A stretch of DNA of 64,000 nt from Arachis hypogaea (GCF_003086295.3 NC_092051.1:67085772-67149771), one strand, 5' to 3'; shown: positions 1 to 11,774, counted from the first letter of the stretch. The notes: generated from the letters alone by a model not told the origin. Numbers and translations: made by a program.

Positions 1-796
1 TTTGTAACTAGGTTGCTCTTGATAATGGAATTTCGGCTGGTAATCCTGGATTAGTTAATCCAAGTTGCCAAGTTTTAAAAGAATCCTCAGAACCTAATTG
101 TCCAAGCAGATCCTAGTACAAAAAGCACCACAAGAATATGTCCTAAGGTCCAAGCCATTGGTGTCTAGCCTTATTATTTATTTCTTCCATTTTTACTGCC
201 AATTCTTGGCTTTTCTTTCTTTCCTTCTTACTTTTTCTCTTTTTCCAGGATACTTATTAATTGAAGGCTTTACAAGAGCAACTAAGTTCACACTACAAGA
301 GACATTCTATCCTGCAGCTTTTATTGTTGAGCTTATCATCTAATCAAGCAATTACCACCACTGAACTTTATTTTTACTCCTACCACATTGGACAATTACT
401 TTCTGTTTCAACATTTTCTCTTATTCATGTAGAGGGAAACAAGACATAGATTCAAGTGGGATAAAAATAAAACAGACACTTATACTAGATCACTTATTTT
501 TCAAATTAAGAAAAACGGAAGACCAAATGCAAAACTTATTCAAAGCATAAAAGTGCAGAACATAGAATCATAAAATTGCATGAAATAGGAACTTGGAAGG
601 CATATCAATTGCAAATATGCATCTTCCTTATTTACTAAGATTATGAAAGGAATTCCACCATCTCTAATTTTTGTGTCGTTTTCCTTTGCTGGACTCTCCT
701 TTCTTCTATGGCTCCTGCTTCCTCTTCTTCGTTGTTTCTTGTTATTTTTCAGTAGTGCAGCCCTGAGGCCAAGAGTGGTCTACTTGATCCCAGAGT
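1..796 (-). other. E1 3' untranslated region
   Basis: No supported gene. The stretch follows the ORF2 remnant on the minus strand. Bases 1-120 match, in reverse complement, the region 11260-11370 of E2, a few hundred bases before its 3' LTR, so the LTR of E1 should begin shortly outside the window. The small open frames here are T-rich, low-complexity readings without family features. Confidence 0.7.
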
Positions 797-2241
797 CTAA
801 CATCCTTCAACCTTTGTTCCATTCTTTCTATATTTCCTCGCGCTCTTGCTCGTTGCTTGTCTACTAATTCCTGACATTGGATGAATGGTTTGATTTCTCA
901 ATTCACTATTGCCATGCTGCAGACTATATAGTTTAGCTTTGATTGGGTCTTTATGTCATAATCAACCCTGTCTATATACCTCTGCTCTCCGGCTGTGTTG
1001 TATATATTCTTCTATTGATAAAGATTTTGGATGTACTCCTCTTGCTTGGCTTGTTGTTGGGAAAATTTATCGAATGATTCTTGAAAGTGTGCCAATTGTT
1101 CCCTCTGCCAATCCAGAGTTCTTGATTGGAATTCTCTCTGCTCATCCAAAATCTTGAGCTGGAAGTTTTCTTGTTGCTCCATCATCTTCAACTGCCAATT
1201 CTCCTGTTGCTCCTGGGCTCTCAAGTACTGTTCCTGTGGCCTCAAGTATTACTCTTGTTATTGTTCCTGTGCTCTCATATATTGCTGAGACATCTCTTCA
1301 ATTGCACTCTGAATTTGGCTTAAATCCAGTGTGTTTGAAGCTTGTCCCTCTTCCATTTATGGTCTCCCTCTTCTTCCTTGGGATCTTCTCTCTTGCTGAG
1401 TATTAGTGTTAGTGGCACCTTCCATCCTTTGCTTGGTGATTCCTCTGCCTCCCTTTACCCAATCTGTATCTGCATCCTCAAAGAGTACCCCTACTCTATT
1501 GCATAGCCTCAAAATGGTACTTGGGTGACCAAGTCTGCTTGATTTTCCACTGTCCTCAGCCATCTCTTGGATGCTGTCTGCTATGAGTTGTGGGATATTG
1601 ATTTTTCCTCCTTTGAGTATGCAGTATGTCAGAATTGTTCTCTTTATTGTGACCTCTGATGTATTTCCAGTGGAGAGTATGGATCTTTTTACTATCTCAT
1701 ACCAATGTTTGGCCTCAGGTATAAGATCAATCCTCTTCAAGTAGCTTGGTTCCCCATCTGAATCCCTTTTCTAGTCTTTGCCTTCCAAGCATAAACCATT
1801 TAGTAGCTCATCAGGATTATTCTCACCTTTTATTCTTTTATCAAAGCTGGGTTCTCCAAAGGTATCACTCTTATTTGCAAGACTCTCATGATACATGATG
1901 GGCTGAAATCCACATCAACCCCCCTAACATATCTCTTGTAGGGAGGGCTGGTTTTGCTTGGCCTTACAGTATTTGCATAAAACTCCCGTATCATAGTTGC
2001 ACTTATGTCTGTAAGGGGCTCACATAGGAGTTTCCATCTTCTCTGTTCGATTATCCTTCTTATGATGGGTATTCTCCTTCTTTTAATCTGAAACCAATTT
2101 CTATGATGACTTCTTTTGCTTCATCAACCAATGATATCGTGACTTATGGAATTGAGACTTAAATCTCTTGTCATCATAGGTGGGTGGCTCAGTTTCAACT
2201 GGTTGCTTTCCTTTTTTTCTTCTGGAGCTTGATGGGGCAAT
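797..2241 (-). pseudogene. E1 ORF2: plant transposon-protein domain plus coiled coil, broken
   Basis: Homologous by eye to ORF2 of E5 (39091) and E6 (33985), proteins of the 'putative plant transposon protein' type common in Athila-like elements. Function is unknown; it takes the place of the env-like ORF. The N-terminal Lys/Arg-rich part (SSSRRKKGK) lies near 2235. The expected ATG appears to be ATT at 2241-2239, so the start is lost. The best block, 1740-1357, contains the signature EAKHWYEIVKRSILSTGN, matching EAKGWFEIVRRSILPTGN in E5. A Gln/Glu-rich coiled coil follows (1245-1012), then a tail to about 797. Several frameshifts and stops separate these blocks. The end is approximate. Confidence 0.75.
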
Positions 2242-3318
2242 TTGAATGGGGGTGCAATGAGGTGTGAGAAGAAGATTTCGGATATAGCACAGCTTAGGAT
2301 GAAGAAGAATGGAAGTGGGCACAATGTGATGTTCTTGATTGGAAGATATTGCATGAAAAGATTATATTAACAAGGCAAAGATGTGTAAGCTCAGGAAACA
2401 TTACTAGCCAATTTATAGCAAGGATATGACTTATTAAGGCAAGCTAAAGACAATGGTGGTTCGGTCACCTTCAAATGAAGGGTGAAGATTGATGAAGAAT
2501 TGATGAAGGTGTTGCTGAGAGAGTGGGAATGAACGGTGTGCATGTAGAGATGGATGAGGACAAAGATCACCTCTTCATTGGTCATAGGGCTCGGTCTCCA
2601 AGGTATTGATTCTTGCAGATTTGTGCCTCCCAACCATGCACATGTGACCTACATTTTCCGTGGGACAACCGTAAATGGCATGGTATTGTCCTTTCTTCAG
2701 TTTTCTTCATACATATCCATTTAAATCTAAACAACACTAAGCAACAAAATCTGATTCTTGAGAAGTGGCGGTCAGCAAGAAAAGTAGAGAAAAATAAAAA
2801 TAGAAATTGCTATATGTTCCTTATTTATGAATAACTAACTATGCCCCTTTGAAGTTGAACAAAATATTGGTGAACACCAAACTTGTTTTGTGCCAAGTGA
2901 TTCATATGAAACCCAATTAATTTTGTGTCATGGTTAGTATATTCATTACAAGGGACATTTTATTTTCTACCTTTGCAAAATAAATTCACAAGAATGATGC
3001 AAGATATGATTTATCATTTCATGAACTTGACTCTTTGAGCAAAAGTGACTTTCTTGAAATTCATAGCATATGTAGAACACCAAACTTAGTGTTTGGCTAT
3101 ATACTCTAATAAAATGAATAAGTATATATCCTAAGATGGGTATATGATCATCATGCTTGAAAATTCATTTTAGAGTGCCTTTAGGCACACCAAACTTAGG
3201 AATCAGACATATGCTTTAAAACAGTATATGCAACTATCAAATTTGCCCATGAGAACTCAAATTTATGCTAGAAAAACCATTGGTTATTGAAATTAAAATA
3301 ACAGCAAGAATTTTAAAT
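2242..3318 (-). other. E1 spacer between hairpin and ORF2, with TATA-like box
   Basis: Non-coding. On the minus strand it carries three AAGTTTGGTGT-like motifs (seen on the plus strand as CACCAAACTT near 2876, 3073 and 3189). A CTATAAATT box lies at 2418-2410, about 170 bases before the ORF2 start. E5 and E6 have boxes at the same relative place, which suggests an internal ORF2 promoter (inference). Confidence 0.5.
2410..2418 (-). promoter_or_regulatory. TATA-like box upstream of E1 ORF2
   Basis: CTATAAATT on the minus strand, about 170 bases upstream of the lost ORF2 start. Support comes from similar placement of 33785 (E6) and 38896 (E5); alone it would be a weak call in AT-rich DNA. Confidence 0.4.
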
Positions 3319-3336
3319 CATGGGCTGCCTCCCATG
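3319..3336 (-). other. Conserved post-pol RNA hairpin, E1 copy
   Basis: On the minus strand it reads CATGGG-AGGCAG-CCCATG, a 6-bp stem with a 6-base loop, preceded by GAGCGCTC. It lies about 40 bases beyond the end of the gag-protease frame. Five other elements have the same loop and inner stem but different, still paired outer bases. Confidence 0.75.
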
Positions 3337-3377
3337 GAGCGCTCTTTTACTATCACTAGCTTGACATTGGTTCTTTG

Positions 3378-6070
3378 TTAGGGTGGCTGATGATTATGGT
3401 GCCTCAGCTTGTCCCCTCTCACTGTGAGTCTTCTTCCTGTACTTTGGTGAACAATCTATATGTGTTCCAGTGAGAGTATTTTGTTGACAGTGTAATAATC
3501 ATCATTTTGTGAGCATGTCTCCAACTGTTGGTAGATTAGTTTCACTTTGTCCCCCTTTGAAAATCCTTCAGTTGGGATTTTTTTGTTTTTCCACCCTTTT
3601 AGAACCTTTTTCTTGCTCTTCTTTCCTTTCTTTGATGGCCCTTCTTTTTTGGCGGCAGGAATTATGTGAGGGGCTTTCTTCCAAATGATCAAATTCTCAA
3701 CCTCTTCCTACAGTCCCTTCTCAGCCTTTTGTTCTTCTTCACTGTCTGTCTTTTGCTTCAAAGGTGAGTTGATGAGTGCCTCTTTGGGCCTTTACTTCTA
3801 GTCCAAATCTTCCTCTTCAACTCTCATGCAGCTTTTCTCTTCAACAGTATGTTGCATTTCCTTAAAGACATTCAGAATGATCTTCTCATCATGTGCTCTC
3901 AGAGTCATTTCTCCTTTTTCCACATCAATGATGACCCTGGCTATGGCTAGGAAAGGTCTTCCCAATATGATAGAGTCACCTCCCTCTTCATCTAGATCTA
4001 AGATCACAAAATCTGCTGGGAATATGAACTTATCCACCTTGACCAAGAGATTCTCGACCACTCCATTAGGGGTTACCATTGATTTGTCAGCAAGTTGCAA
4101 GGTCATCCTTATAGGTTTCACTACTTCTATGGACAACTTTCTCATCATAGATAAGAGCATTAGATTGATACATGATCCTAAATCACACAATGCCTTATCA
4201 ATGAATATATTGCCAATGGTGCTAGGCAGGAAAAAACTCCCAGGTTCTTTGAGTTTTTGTGGGAGGCCTTTTTGGATTACTGCACTGCACTCTTGGGTTA
4301 AGAACACTATTTTCTTTTCAATCCAGCTTCTCTTTTTGTTGATGAGCTATTTGAGGAACTTAGCATATAGAGGCATCTGCTCAAATGCTTCAACAAGTGG
4401 GATGTTGATCTCCAGCTTCTTAAAAACTTCTAAAAAATTGGGGAACTGTTGATCCTTTAGCTACTTTTGCAATCTTTGAGGGTATGGCAGAGGAGGAGTG
4501 TAAGGCTTCACTTCTTTCCTCTGTTCTTGTGAAGGTTCCTAATAACTTGCTTCCCCTTCTTTGAAGCTTGTGGTTCTTCATCTTTCTTCTTGAGCTCTTC
4601 ATGGTTCTTTTCTTCAATTGCCACTTTTTTTTCTTACTGCCAATCTTGTCATCCTCCAATGTTCTTCCACTCCTGAGTTGGATTGCTTTGCATTCTTCTT
4701 TGGGATTTGGAATGGTATCACTGGGGAAGGTATTGGTTGGTTTCTCTGGCTGTTTAGACAATTGGCCTATTTATCTTTCCAGGTTTCTCAATGAAGCTTC
4801 ATGGTTTTTATTAGCTAGCTCTTGATGTTTCATCATCTTCTCGATCATCATCTCCAGATTGGAGATTCTTTGGGACTCTTGGGGTGATTGTGGTTGAGTG
4901 TGAGATGAAGATGGTTGGTAGAAATTATTTTGGTTAGTTGATGGGTTGTGGGGTGGATAGAAGTTAGAATTGGGGTGAAATTCATTCTGACCAGCACCTT
5001 GGTTGTGCATAGAGTTAACTTGCTATGGCTGCTGTTCTTCATAGATTTCTTCATTCTGCCGCCACCCAGCTGGTGGTTGATTTGTAGTGTTCACTGCTAC
5101 AATTTGAAGACCATTAATCCTCTTGGCCATCATCTCCATTTATTGCTGAATCTATTGATGCATCACTTTGTTTTGTGCCAAAATAGTATCCACACCTTCC
5201 AGCTTAAAATAGTATCCTTTGAGCTGGTTGGCATTGCCTTTGATGACCATAGAAGTACTGGTTGTTTGTTACAATGTCTATGAGGTTTTAGGCTTCCTCA
5301 GCTGTCTTCATGAGTTATACTAAGCCTCCTGCTGAATAGTCAAGGGCCTCTTGAGCTCTCAGTGTCAATCCTTCATAGAAGTTTTGAAGTCTATCCCATT
5401 CACTAAATATCTCTGGGGGACACTTCCTAATTAAGGCTTTGTATCTCTCCCAGGCATCATATAGTGACTCTCCATCCATTTGAGTGAATGTTTGTACCTC
5501 TGTCTTCAATCTGATGATCCTTTGAGGTGGATAGAACTTGGCTAGGAATTTGCTCACTAGATCTTCCCAGTTGTTGATGCTCTCCTTGGGGAATGTCTCT
5601 AACCATTGAGAAGCCTTGTCTCTCAAGGAAAATGAAAATAACAGCAGCTTATAAATATCAGGATGCACACCATTGGTTTTGACAGTTTCACAAATCCTTA
5701 GAAAGATGGATAAGTGCTGGTTTGGATCTTCAAGTGGACCTCCTCCATAGGAGCAATTATTCTGCACCAGAGTAATGAGTTGAGGCATCAATTCAAAGTT
5801 GTTTGCATGAACATTGGGAGTGAGTATGCTACTCCCACAGTGCCTTGGATTGGGGAAGGCGTAAGAAGCTAAAACTCTCCTCTTAGGTGGGCCATTGTTG
5901 GCCACTTCCTCTGGTGAATTAGGGGGATTTCCTTCCATCTCTTGGTCTTTCTCTTCTGAGTCTTCTTCTCCGATAACTCTCTTCCCTATTGCTTTTCTTC
6001 TCAATCTAAAAAATGTTCTCTCTAACTCAGAATCAAAGGAGGTGGACTCACTTCTTTTTCCTCCTGGCAT
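3378..6070 (-). pseudogene. E1 gag-protease polyprotein, broken, without RT or integrase
   Basis: The start is the Met of MPGGKRSES, chosen by alignment with E5 (MTGRRSRAS). The N-terminal block carries the Athila-type Gag signature (ANNFELMPQLITLVQN, then FSLRDKASQWLETFP and FLAKFYPPQR) to 5315. Frameshifts follow, then a Gln/Asn-rich segment and PNPKEECKAIQLRSGRTL (4761-4420). The retropepsin-like domain at 4307-3798 has DLGSCINLM and ILGRPFL; DLG replaces the usual DTG, as in its relatives here. After protease a Lys-rich tail leads to FSKGDKVKLIYQ and VNKILSLEHI (3692-3456), shared with E5. No CCHC zinc knuckle is seen. Gag would form particles and protease would mature them; polymerase would have to come from another element. 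Confidence 0.82.
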
Positions 6071-6234
6071 AAAACACATACAAAACCAGAAACCAAAAAC
6101 AAATCACTCTACTACTAGAGTGAGGTTAAGGTTAGCCTAAACAAAATCTCAAACAGTTAGTATGCTTAATAAAAATAAAGAAAAAATGCTTAATCTAGAT
6201 TATCACGTACTTAATCAATATCAATCTTTATAAA

Positions 6235-6252
6235 TCCCTGGCAACGGCGCCA
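6235..6252 (-). other. E1 primer-binding site (tRNA-Asp type)
   Basis: The minus strand reads TGGCGCCGTTGCCAGGGA, complementary to the 3' end of plant tRNA-Asp except near its distal end. It starts a few bases after the 5' LTR. Confidence 0.85.
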
Positions 6253-6258
6253 AAAACT
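6253..6258 (-). other. E1 gap between primer site and LTR
   Basis: A short AAAACT-type spacer on the plus strand. The LTR end here reads CGAGG where E5 has TGATG, so the terminal bases have mutated and the boundary is approximate. Confidence 0.4.
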
Positions 6259-7107
6259 CGAGGACGGAAAAATGATTCCACACAAACTCACCGACAAGTG
6301 TACCAGATCGCATCAAATAGTAATAACGCACAGGAGTGAGGTCGATCCCACAGGGATTGATGGATTGAGCAACTTTAGTATGGTGATGAATTTAGTTAAG
6401 AGAATATTTGATTAATTGGGGTGAAATTTGATTAACAGAATTTAAATTACAAGGAAACTAAAGTACAGAATGGAAATTGGCCGAATCTTAAAGTGCAAAA
6501 GAAGTAAATTACAGAAACTTAAAGTGCAAGAAATTAAAAGAGCTGAAACTTAAATTGCAGGAAAGATAAATAATTGAAACTTAAAGTGCAAGTAATTTAA
6601 ATTGCTGAATCTAAATTTCCAGAAAACTTAAATTTCTTGAAGAATAAAAGGATTTGGGTAATGGGAATCAAAACAGAACTGGAAAATGTAAAGTGTAGTA
6701 AACTAAAGAACTCTCAGATGACAAAATTTAGAAAATAGATCAATCAGGATTTCAGTATCAAAACAGAAATGAGAACTTGCAGAACAATAACGAAACAGAA
6801 AGGAAACTAAAATCTCAATTGCTCTCTTAACAAAACAGAAAAGAAGAAATTGCAGAAGAAATGAAAAACAGGAAGTAAACTATGATCAGATCTCCAACTC
6901 ATAAAACTATCAAAGGAAAAATAAAAGGAACTCCACGATAAAGGAATTCAGACGAATTCTTCAATCCGAAGTCAAAAGACCCAAAACAGAAAATAAAAGT
7001 TGCAGAAGAGAGAAAGCAAACAGAAAAGAAAACTCAGATATGATCTCAATTCTAAAATTCTAAAAGGAAAACTAAAAAAGAGCTCCCTAATGAGATCAAA
7101 TTCCTAT

Positions 7108-7116
7108 CTATTTATA
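7108..7116 (-). promoter_or_regulatory. E1 LTR TATA box
   Basis: TATAAATAG on the minus strand, about 100 bases downstream of the dyad array, the same arrangement as in E2 and E6. Confidence 0.65.
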
Positions 7117-7209
7117 CACTTTCCAATTCTGGCTTCCCATACTTGGAGTGGGCATTTTGGCCTTTTATGAAGTGGATCAGAATGGCAATTTGTTGCAGCT
7201 TCCAGGGGA

Positions 7210-7690
7210 ACGTTGCATTCTCAAAGTGAGCGCAGCGTTCATTCACCCACACGTGCGCGTCACCAGCGTGTCCGCGTCCTTTTGCTCTTTTTGCTCATCT
7301 ACGCGTACGCATCACGTACACGTGCGCGTCACTCTCAACCTCAGTTCTTACATGCTTGCGCGCCATATTCACGCGTACACGTCGTTGATAGTGTTCTCTT
7401 ATTGAGCGATACGTTTGCTTAATGAACGCTGACCACGCGTGCGCGTTTTTTGTCCAAATGTCAAATTCAGGTTTCAGCGCGTACGCGTGCTTTGTCCCAG
7501 GTGCTCCATCGACGCGTGCGCGTCAAGCACACGTGCACGTCATTTACAAAACTTTGCCTTCAAACTTGAATATACCCGAAAACGCTGGCTTACTGAACGT
7601 AGCGTTCTCTTCGAAAATTATCCCCAACCACTCCCATGCGTACGCGTGGGTCTTTGAAGATTCTTCCCTGGCGCCTAAGCGTCCCATACG
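7210..7690 (-). repeat. E1 U3 dyad array (ACGCGT type)
   Basis: Dense short palindromes such as ACGCGTACGC, CACGTGCGCG and ACGCGTGCGCG recur at irregular spacing, mixed with AACGTTGC-like words. The GC content is far above the surrounding AT-rich LTR. Small open frames here are by-products of the repeats. Confidence 0.7.
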
Positions 7691-8018
7691 CGTGCGCATC
7701 ACAAGTGAGCGTGGCGTTCTTCATTTGAATGCAACTTTATTCTGCAGTGCTTCTCCTTCTCTTCATTTTCTCACCTAAAAACAACCAAATAAGCAATCAA
7801 AGTCTCACCAAAATCACATGGTTTTTGCATCATTCATAATAATCACTTAATTCATGCGTAAATCTCATGATTTTGTATAAAATAAATGATATTTGATTGA
7901 ATTAAAATAATCATGAAATTCTACTCTAACCACTTACTTATTGTGCAAGAAAGTGCATAAAATCTAGTGAAACAAATGAAAAATGCTTGTGAAACTAGCC
8001 TAAGATGACATGTCATCA

Positions 8019-10194
8019 GCCACCACAATGGATCTCATCCGAGATCGACCTTCAGTTTCAGGTAACCCTTGGAACACTTCTCTAATTGCCTAAATCACCT
8101 CGCCTTGGTATTGAAATGATGCCAAGAGACCAATCTGGTTTTAAATTGGGAGAAATGCCATTTTATGGTGACAGAAGGAATAGTTCTTGGTCATAAGGTC
8201 TCTAACCAAGGCATTGAGGTAGACAAAGCTAAGGTGGAATTAATTGAGAAATTACCTCCACTTAGTAATGCCAAGGCAATTAGGAGTTTCTTAGGACATG
8301 CTGGATTTTACAGAAGGTTTATCAAAGATTTTTCAAAAATAGCCAAACCTTTGAGTAACTTACTTGTCTCTGATACACTTTTTGTATTTGATCAGAATTG
8401 CATGCTTGCTTTTGAAACTTTGAAGAAAAAGCTTTCCTCAACACCTATCATTGCCCCCACCTAACTAGGATCTAGCCTTTGAACTGATGTGTAATGCATC
8501 AGATATTGCTATTGGGGCAGTGTTAGGACATAGGAAAGACAACTTAGTGCATGTTATATACTATGCCAGCAAAGTCCTAAATGAAACCCAAAGAAATTAC
8601 ACAACTACTAAAAAGGAACTACTGGCAATAGTGTTTGCATTTGATAAGTTTAGATCATATCTCATTGGGTCTAAAGTGATTATTTTTACTGATCATGCAG
8701 TATTGAAATATTTACTTGCCAAGCAAGAATCAAAACCAAGGCTAATAAGATGGATTTTGTTGTTGCAGGAGTTTAACATTGAGATTAAAGACAAGAAAGG
8801 AGTGGAAAACAAGGTGGCAGATCACTTGTCAAGGATTCCCTGTGAAGAAGGAAGCACACAAGGCTTGAATATAAATGAATGCTTCCCTGATGAGCAACTG
8901 ATGTTAGTTCACAAGGCACCATGGTTTGTAGACATTGCAATTTTTAAATCCATTGGGGAAGTGCCTCCAGAATTCAACAAACACCAGAAGAGGAAGCTTA
9001 CTAATGATGCCAAGTACTTCATCTGGGATGAACCATACCTTTTCAAGAAATTTTCAGATGAAATACTTAGAAGATGCATCTTAGATAAAGAAGGAAGGGA
9101 AGTCTTATGGAATTTTCATGGTTCTTGCTATGGGGGACATTTTGGAGTAGAAAGGACTGGTGCCAAAGTACTACAATGTGGATTCTTTTGGCCCACAATT
9201 TTCAAGGATGCAAAAGAAATGATACAACACTGCAATGAATGCCAAAGAGTAGGGAACCTACCCAAAAGAAATGAAATACCACAACGATTCATCTTAGAAC
9301 TTGAATTATTTGATGTATGGGGATTGATTTCATGGGACCATTCCCAACCTCATACTCAAATAAATATATCTTGGTGGCAGTGGATTATGTATCGAAATGG
9401 GTAGAAGCCGTTGCAACTCCAACAAATGATAATAAGGTAGTGATGAACTTTCTCAGAAAAAACATCTTTAGCCGATTTGGGGTGCCTAGAGCTCTTATCA
9501 GTGATGGAGGAAGCCATTTTTGCAACGGACCATTGGAAAGTCTCCTCCTGAGGTATGGAGTAAAGCACAAAGTTGCCACACCTTACCATCCCCAAACAAG
9601 TGGGTAGACAGAGATATCCAATAGAGAGCTAAAAAGGATCTTAGAAAAAACTATGGGAGCTTCAAGAAAAGATTGGTCAAAGAAGTTGGATGATACTCTT
9701 TGGGCATATAGAACAGCCTTCAAAACACCAATAGAGATGTCACCATATCAATTGGTGTATGGAAAGGCTTGTCACTTACCATTGGGGCTTGAACAGAAAG
9801 CATTCTGGGCTCTCAAGCTACTAAACCTTGACAACAATGCTGCTGGTGAAAGGAGGCTTTTACAGCTACAAGAATTGGAAGAATTTGGATCCCACGCCTA
9901 TGAAAATGCCAAAATATACAAGAAAAAGGCAAAGGAGAGACATGACCTCAAGTTGGCACCAAGAAGCTTTGAAGAAGGACAGAGTGCTTCTTTACAATTC
10001 CAAGCTGAAGTTATTTCCTAGAAAGCTAAAGTCAAGGTAGTCAGGACCGTTTTTGGTCACCAAGGTCTCACCTTATGGACACATAAAAATCATGGAAGAG
10101 AAGTCAAAGCAGACCTTCACGGTGAATGGACAAAGGCTCAAATACTACCTAGGAAATATAGGAGGAGGCCCCAAGATGAAGTATAAGCTCAACT
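8019..10194 (+). pseudogene. E2 pol: end of reverse transcriptase, RNase H, integrase (broken)
   Basis: The C-terminal part of reverse transcriptase is seen around 8128-8464 ([29 protein letters not shown]). RNase H follows from 8487: [11 protein letters not shown], where the first Asp is changed to Asn, then [22 protein letters not shown] and ADHLSR. Integrase has an HHCC-type finger near 9120-9250, GIDFMGPF near 9320, [11 protein letters not shown], and HPQTSG-stop-TEISN, which gives Asp-35 residues-Glu spacing. Frames change near 8470, 9320 and about 9980. Two stops are explained by single transitions: TAG for CAG at 9605-9607 and TAG for TGG near 10039. It cannot yield an active enzyme as read. 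Confidence 0.9.
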
Positions 10195-10235
10195 AATGGA
10201 GAGAACGTCAAGCTAGTGATGTTAAAAGAGCGCTT

Positions 10236-10253
10236 GTTGGGAGGCAACCCAAC
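10236..10253 (+). other. Conserved post-pol RNA hairpin, E2 copy
   Basis: GTTGGG-AGGCAA-CCCAAC, a 6-bp stem with the shared AGGCAA loop, preceded by AGCGCTT. It follows the end of pol by about 40 bases. The outer pairs G-C and T-A differ from those of the E1 and E5 copies but still pair. Confidence 0.8.
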
Positions 10254-11761
10254 CAAAGGTAATTTTCCTTTCATAGCTAGTCAATAAAAGAGTCAAGAAG
10301 ACTTCTCTGCATTGCAAGGAGCTAAGTTTGGTGTTGCACACCAAAGAAATTCAGAGATGAATGTTCAATTCTAAGTTTGGTGTTTCACCATAGACTTCCT
10401 TAAAAAGCACATTGCATTTTTCATCATAACTAGTTAGAAGCTCCAAAATTTTGGATTTTTAGCCAGAGTTTAACTTTTTAATAAAAGCACTTGCAGTTTC
10501 ACATGTATGTTCACCTTGCTACATTTAGAAGTAAGAAAGGAATTAAGTTTGGTGTTCACACACTAACTTAAGTTCTGAAAATCACAAGCATACATATAGA
10601 CTTACCATTTCTCAAGTGCTTAGGGAACAAGCAACTTCCAATAGTTTTGCAGGAAGACAATCAAACCTTTGGGAAAGCTATGCACCATCATCGAGGGAGA
10701 AAGGGAATACCAAGGCTAGGAAAGGTGATGAACAACAAAGAAGCTGCCAAAAGGTTATATTGTCACTTAATTGCTTGTACTTTCAATTGCTGATATTGGA
10801 AGTTTGAATATACCCATGTTGAATAGTATACTTATGTCTAAATTCTATTTGTTTAATTTTCTTTAAACTCCAAATAAGTGTTTAGTCTAAGTGTATGGGT
10901 GAATTTTACTTGCTTGAATGTATGCTTGTTCCCTTATTTTAATCAAATAAAAGAAAGGTTTGAACAGAAGTGAATTGGTTCCATTTGGTAAGGAATAAAA
11001 TAAAGATTGAGTGGTGGTATGCATGTCTGATTATGTAGCTAGCTCACTAATAATCAATAAAAGGTAGAATGTCCCTCTTTAGTGTAAACTAGATGCTGTC
11101 TATGAATCTTGGCAATCAGAAATCCTTGGAAGAAAGAAAACAAATAAAAAGAAAGAAAAAAGGAAAAGCCAAAAATGGTAACGAAAATAGAAGAAACAAA
11201 GAACAAGGCTAGACACCGATAGCTTGGACCTTAAAACATATGCCTGTGGTGTCTTTGTACTAGGATCTGCTTGGATGACTAGGTTCTATGGAGTGCTTTA
11301 ACACTTGGTAACTTGGATTAACTAATCCGGAATTATCAACCAAAAGTCCATTATCAAGAGCAACCTAGTTACAAGGCATTTAGTAACCAAAAGAGGTGCT
11401 GGGCACCAATTTCTTAAGAAGAATTGTGAGCCAAGTGTCTGTAGTGAATATGTGTTGAGTGAAAATAAGAAAAGAAGCTGCTACAACACATGACACTAAG
11501 CTACAAGTGAAAATAAGTTCACAGAAAAAGAAAAACAAAGAAAAACAAACCAAGGATAACTAATAAGAGGTCATAGCAGTGTGTTGGTTGATGCTTAAGG
11601 GGACACTTCTCACCTAAGAGTCAATAAAAGTGAGCTGCAATATTCTCTGCATAAAATCCCATGAATCAAATTCAATTTCTTGCTGATATGGATATGTATT
11701 ACCTTCTGTTTCAATCATTCTTCTTAATAATTCAATGCTTGCTTGGGGACAAGCAAGATTT
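10254..11761 (+). other. E2 3' region without intact ORF2
   Basis: No convincing gene. It holds three AAGTTTGGTGT motifs (near 10324, 10373 and 10545). The 63-residue open frame at 10616-10807 has no recognisable domain. ORF2, present here in E1, E4, E5 and E6, is missing or deleted. The tail (11200-11400) matches the E1 3' region at the left window edge. Confidence 0.6.
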
Positions 11762-11774
11762 AAGTTTGGTGTTG
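11762..11774 (+). other. E2 polypurine-tract position (AAGTTTGGTGTTG)
   Basis: AAGTTTGGTGTTG abuts the 3' LTR, after GGGGACAAGCAAG. It occupies the plus-strand primer position and is repeated elsewhere in the element. Confidence 0.6.

Larger units (their letters stand above)
1..8018 (-). mobile_element. E1: non-autonomous Athila-type LTR retrotransposon, cut by the left window edge
   Basis: Read on the minus strand the order is 5' LTR (8018-6259), Asp-type primer-binding site, gag-protease frame, conserved hairpin, ORF2 and a 3' untranslated stretch; the 3' LTR lies left of base 1. The interval between protease and the hairpin is too short for reverse transcriptase or integrase, and the protease frame passes into a short basic tail instead, so their absence looks like the element's design. 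It interrupts the pol gene of E2, whose coding sequence resumes at 8019. LTR sequence and the end of the 3' untranslated region (1-120 resembles 11260-11370) place it in the same family as E2. It may be an Arachis Pipa/Pipoka-type element, a name recalled and not checked. Confidence 0.88.
6259..8018 (-). repeat. E1 5' LTR
   Basis: About 1.76 kb. Its 5' edge on the minus strand, TGATGACATGTCATC, matches the LTR starts of E2 and E5 and forms a perfect 14-base palindrome. U3 holds an ACGCGT/CACGTG-rich dyad array (7690-7210), then a TATA box at 7116-7108. The downstream half (about 6460-6640) is a degenerate repeat built on CTTAAAGTGCAAG-like words, also present in the E2 LTR. The 3' edge is mutated. 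Confidence 0.85.

Noticed and set aside
3826..4452. A 208-codon plus-strand open frame
   Set aside because: It lies exactly antisense to the E1 protease region, whose conserved DLG and LGRPFL motifs are on the minus strand; no independent signature.
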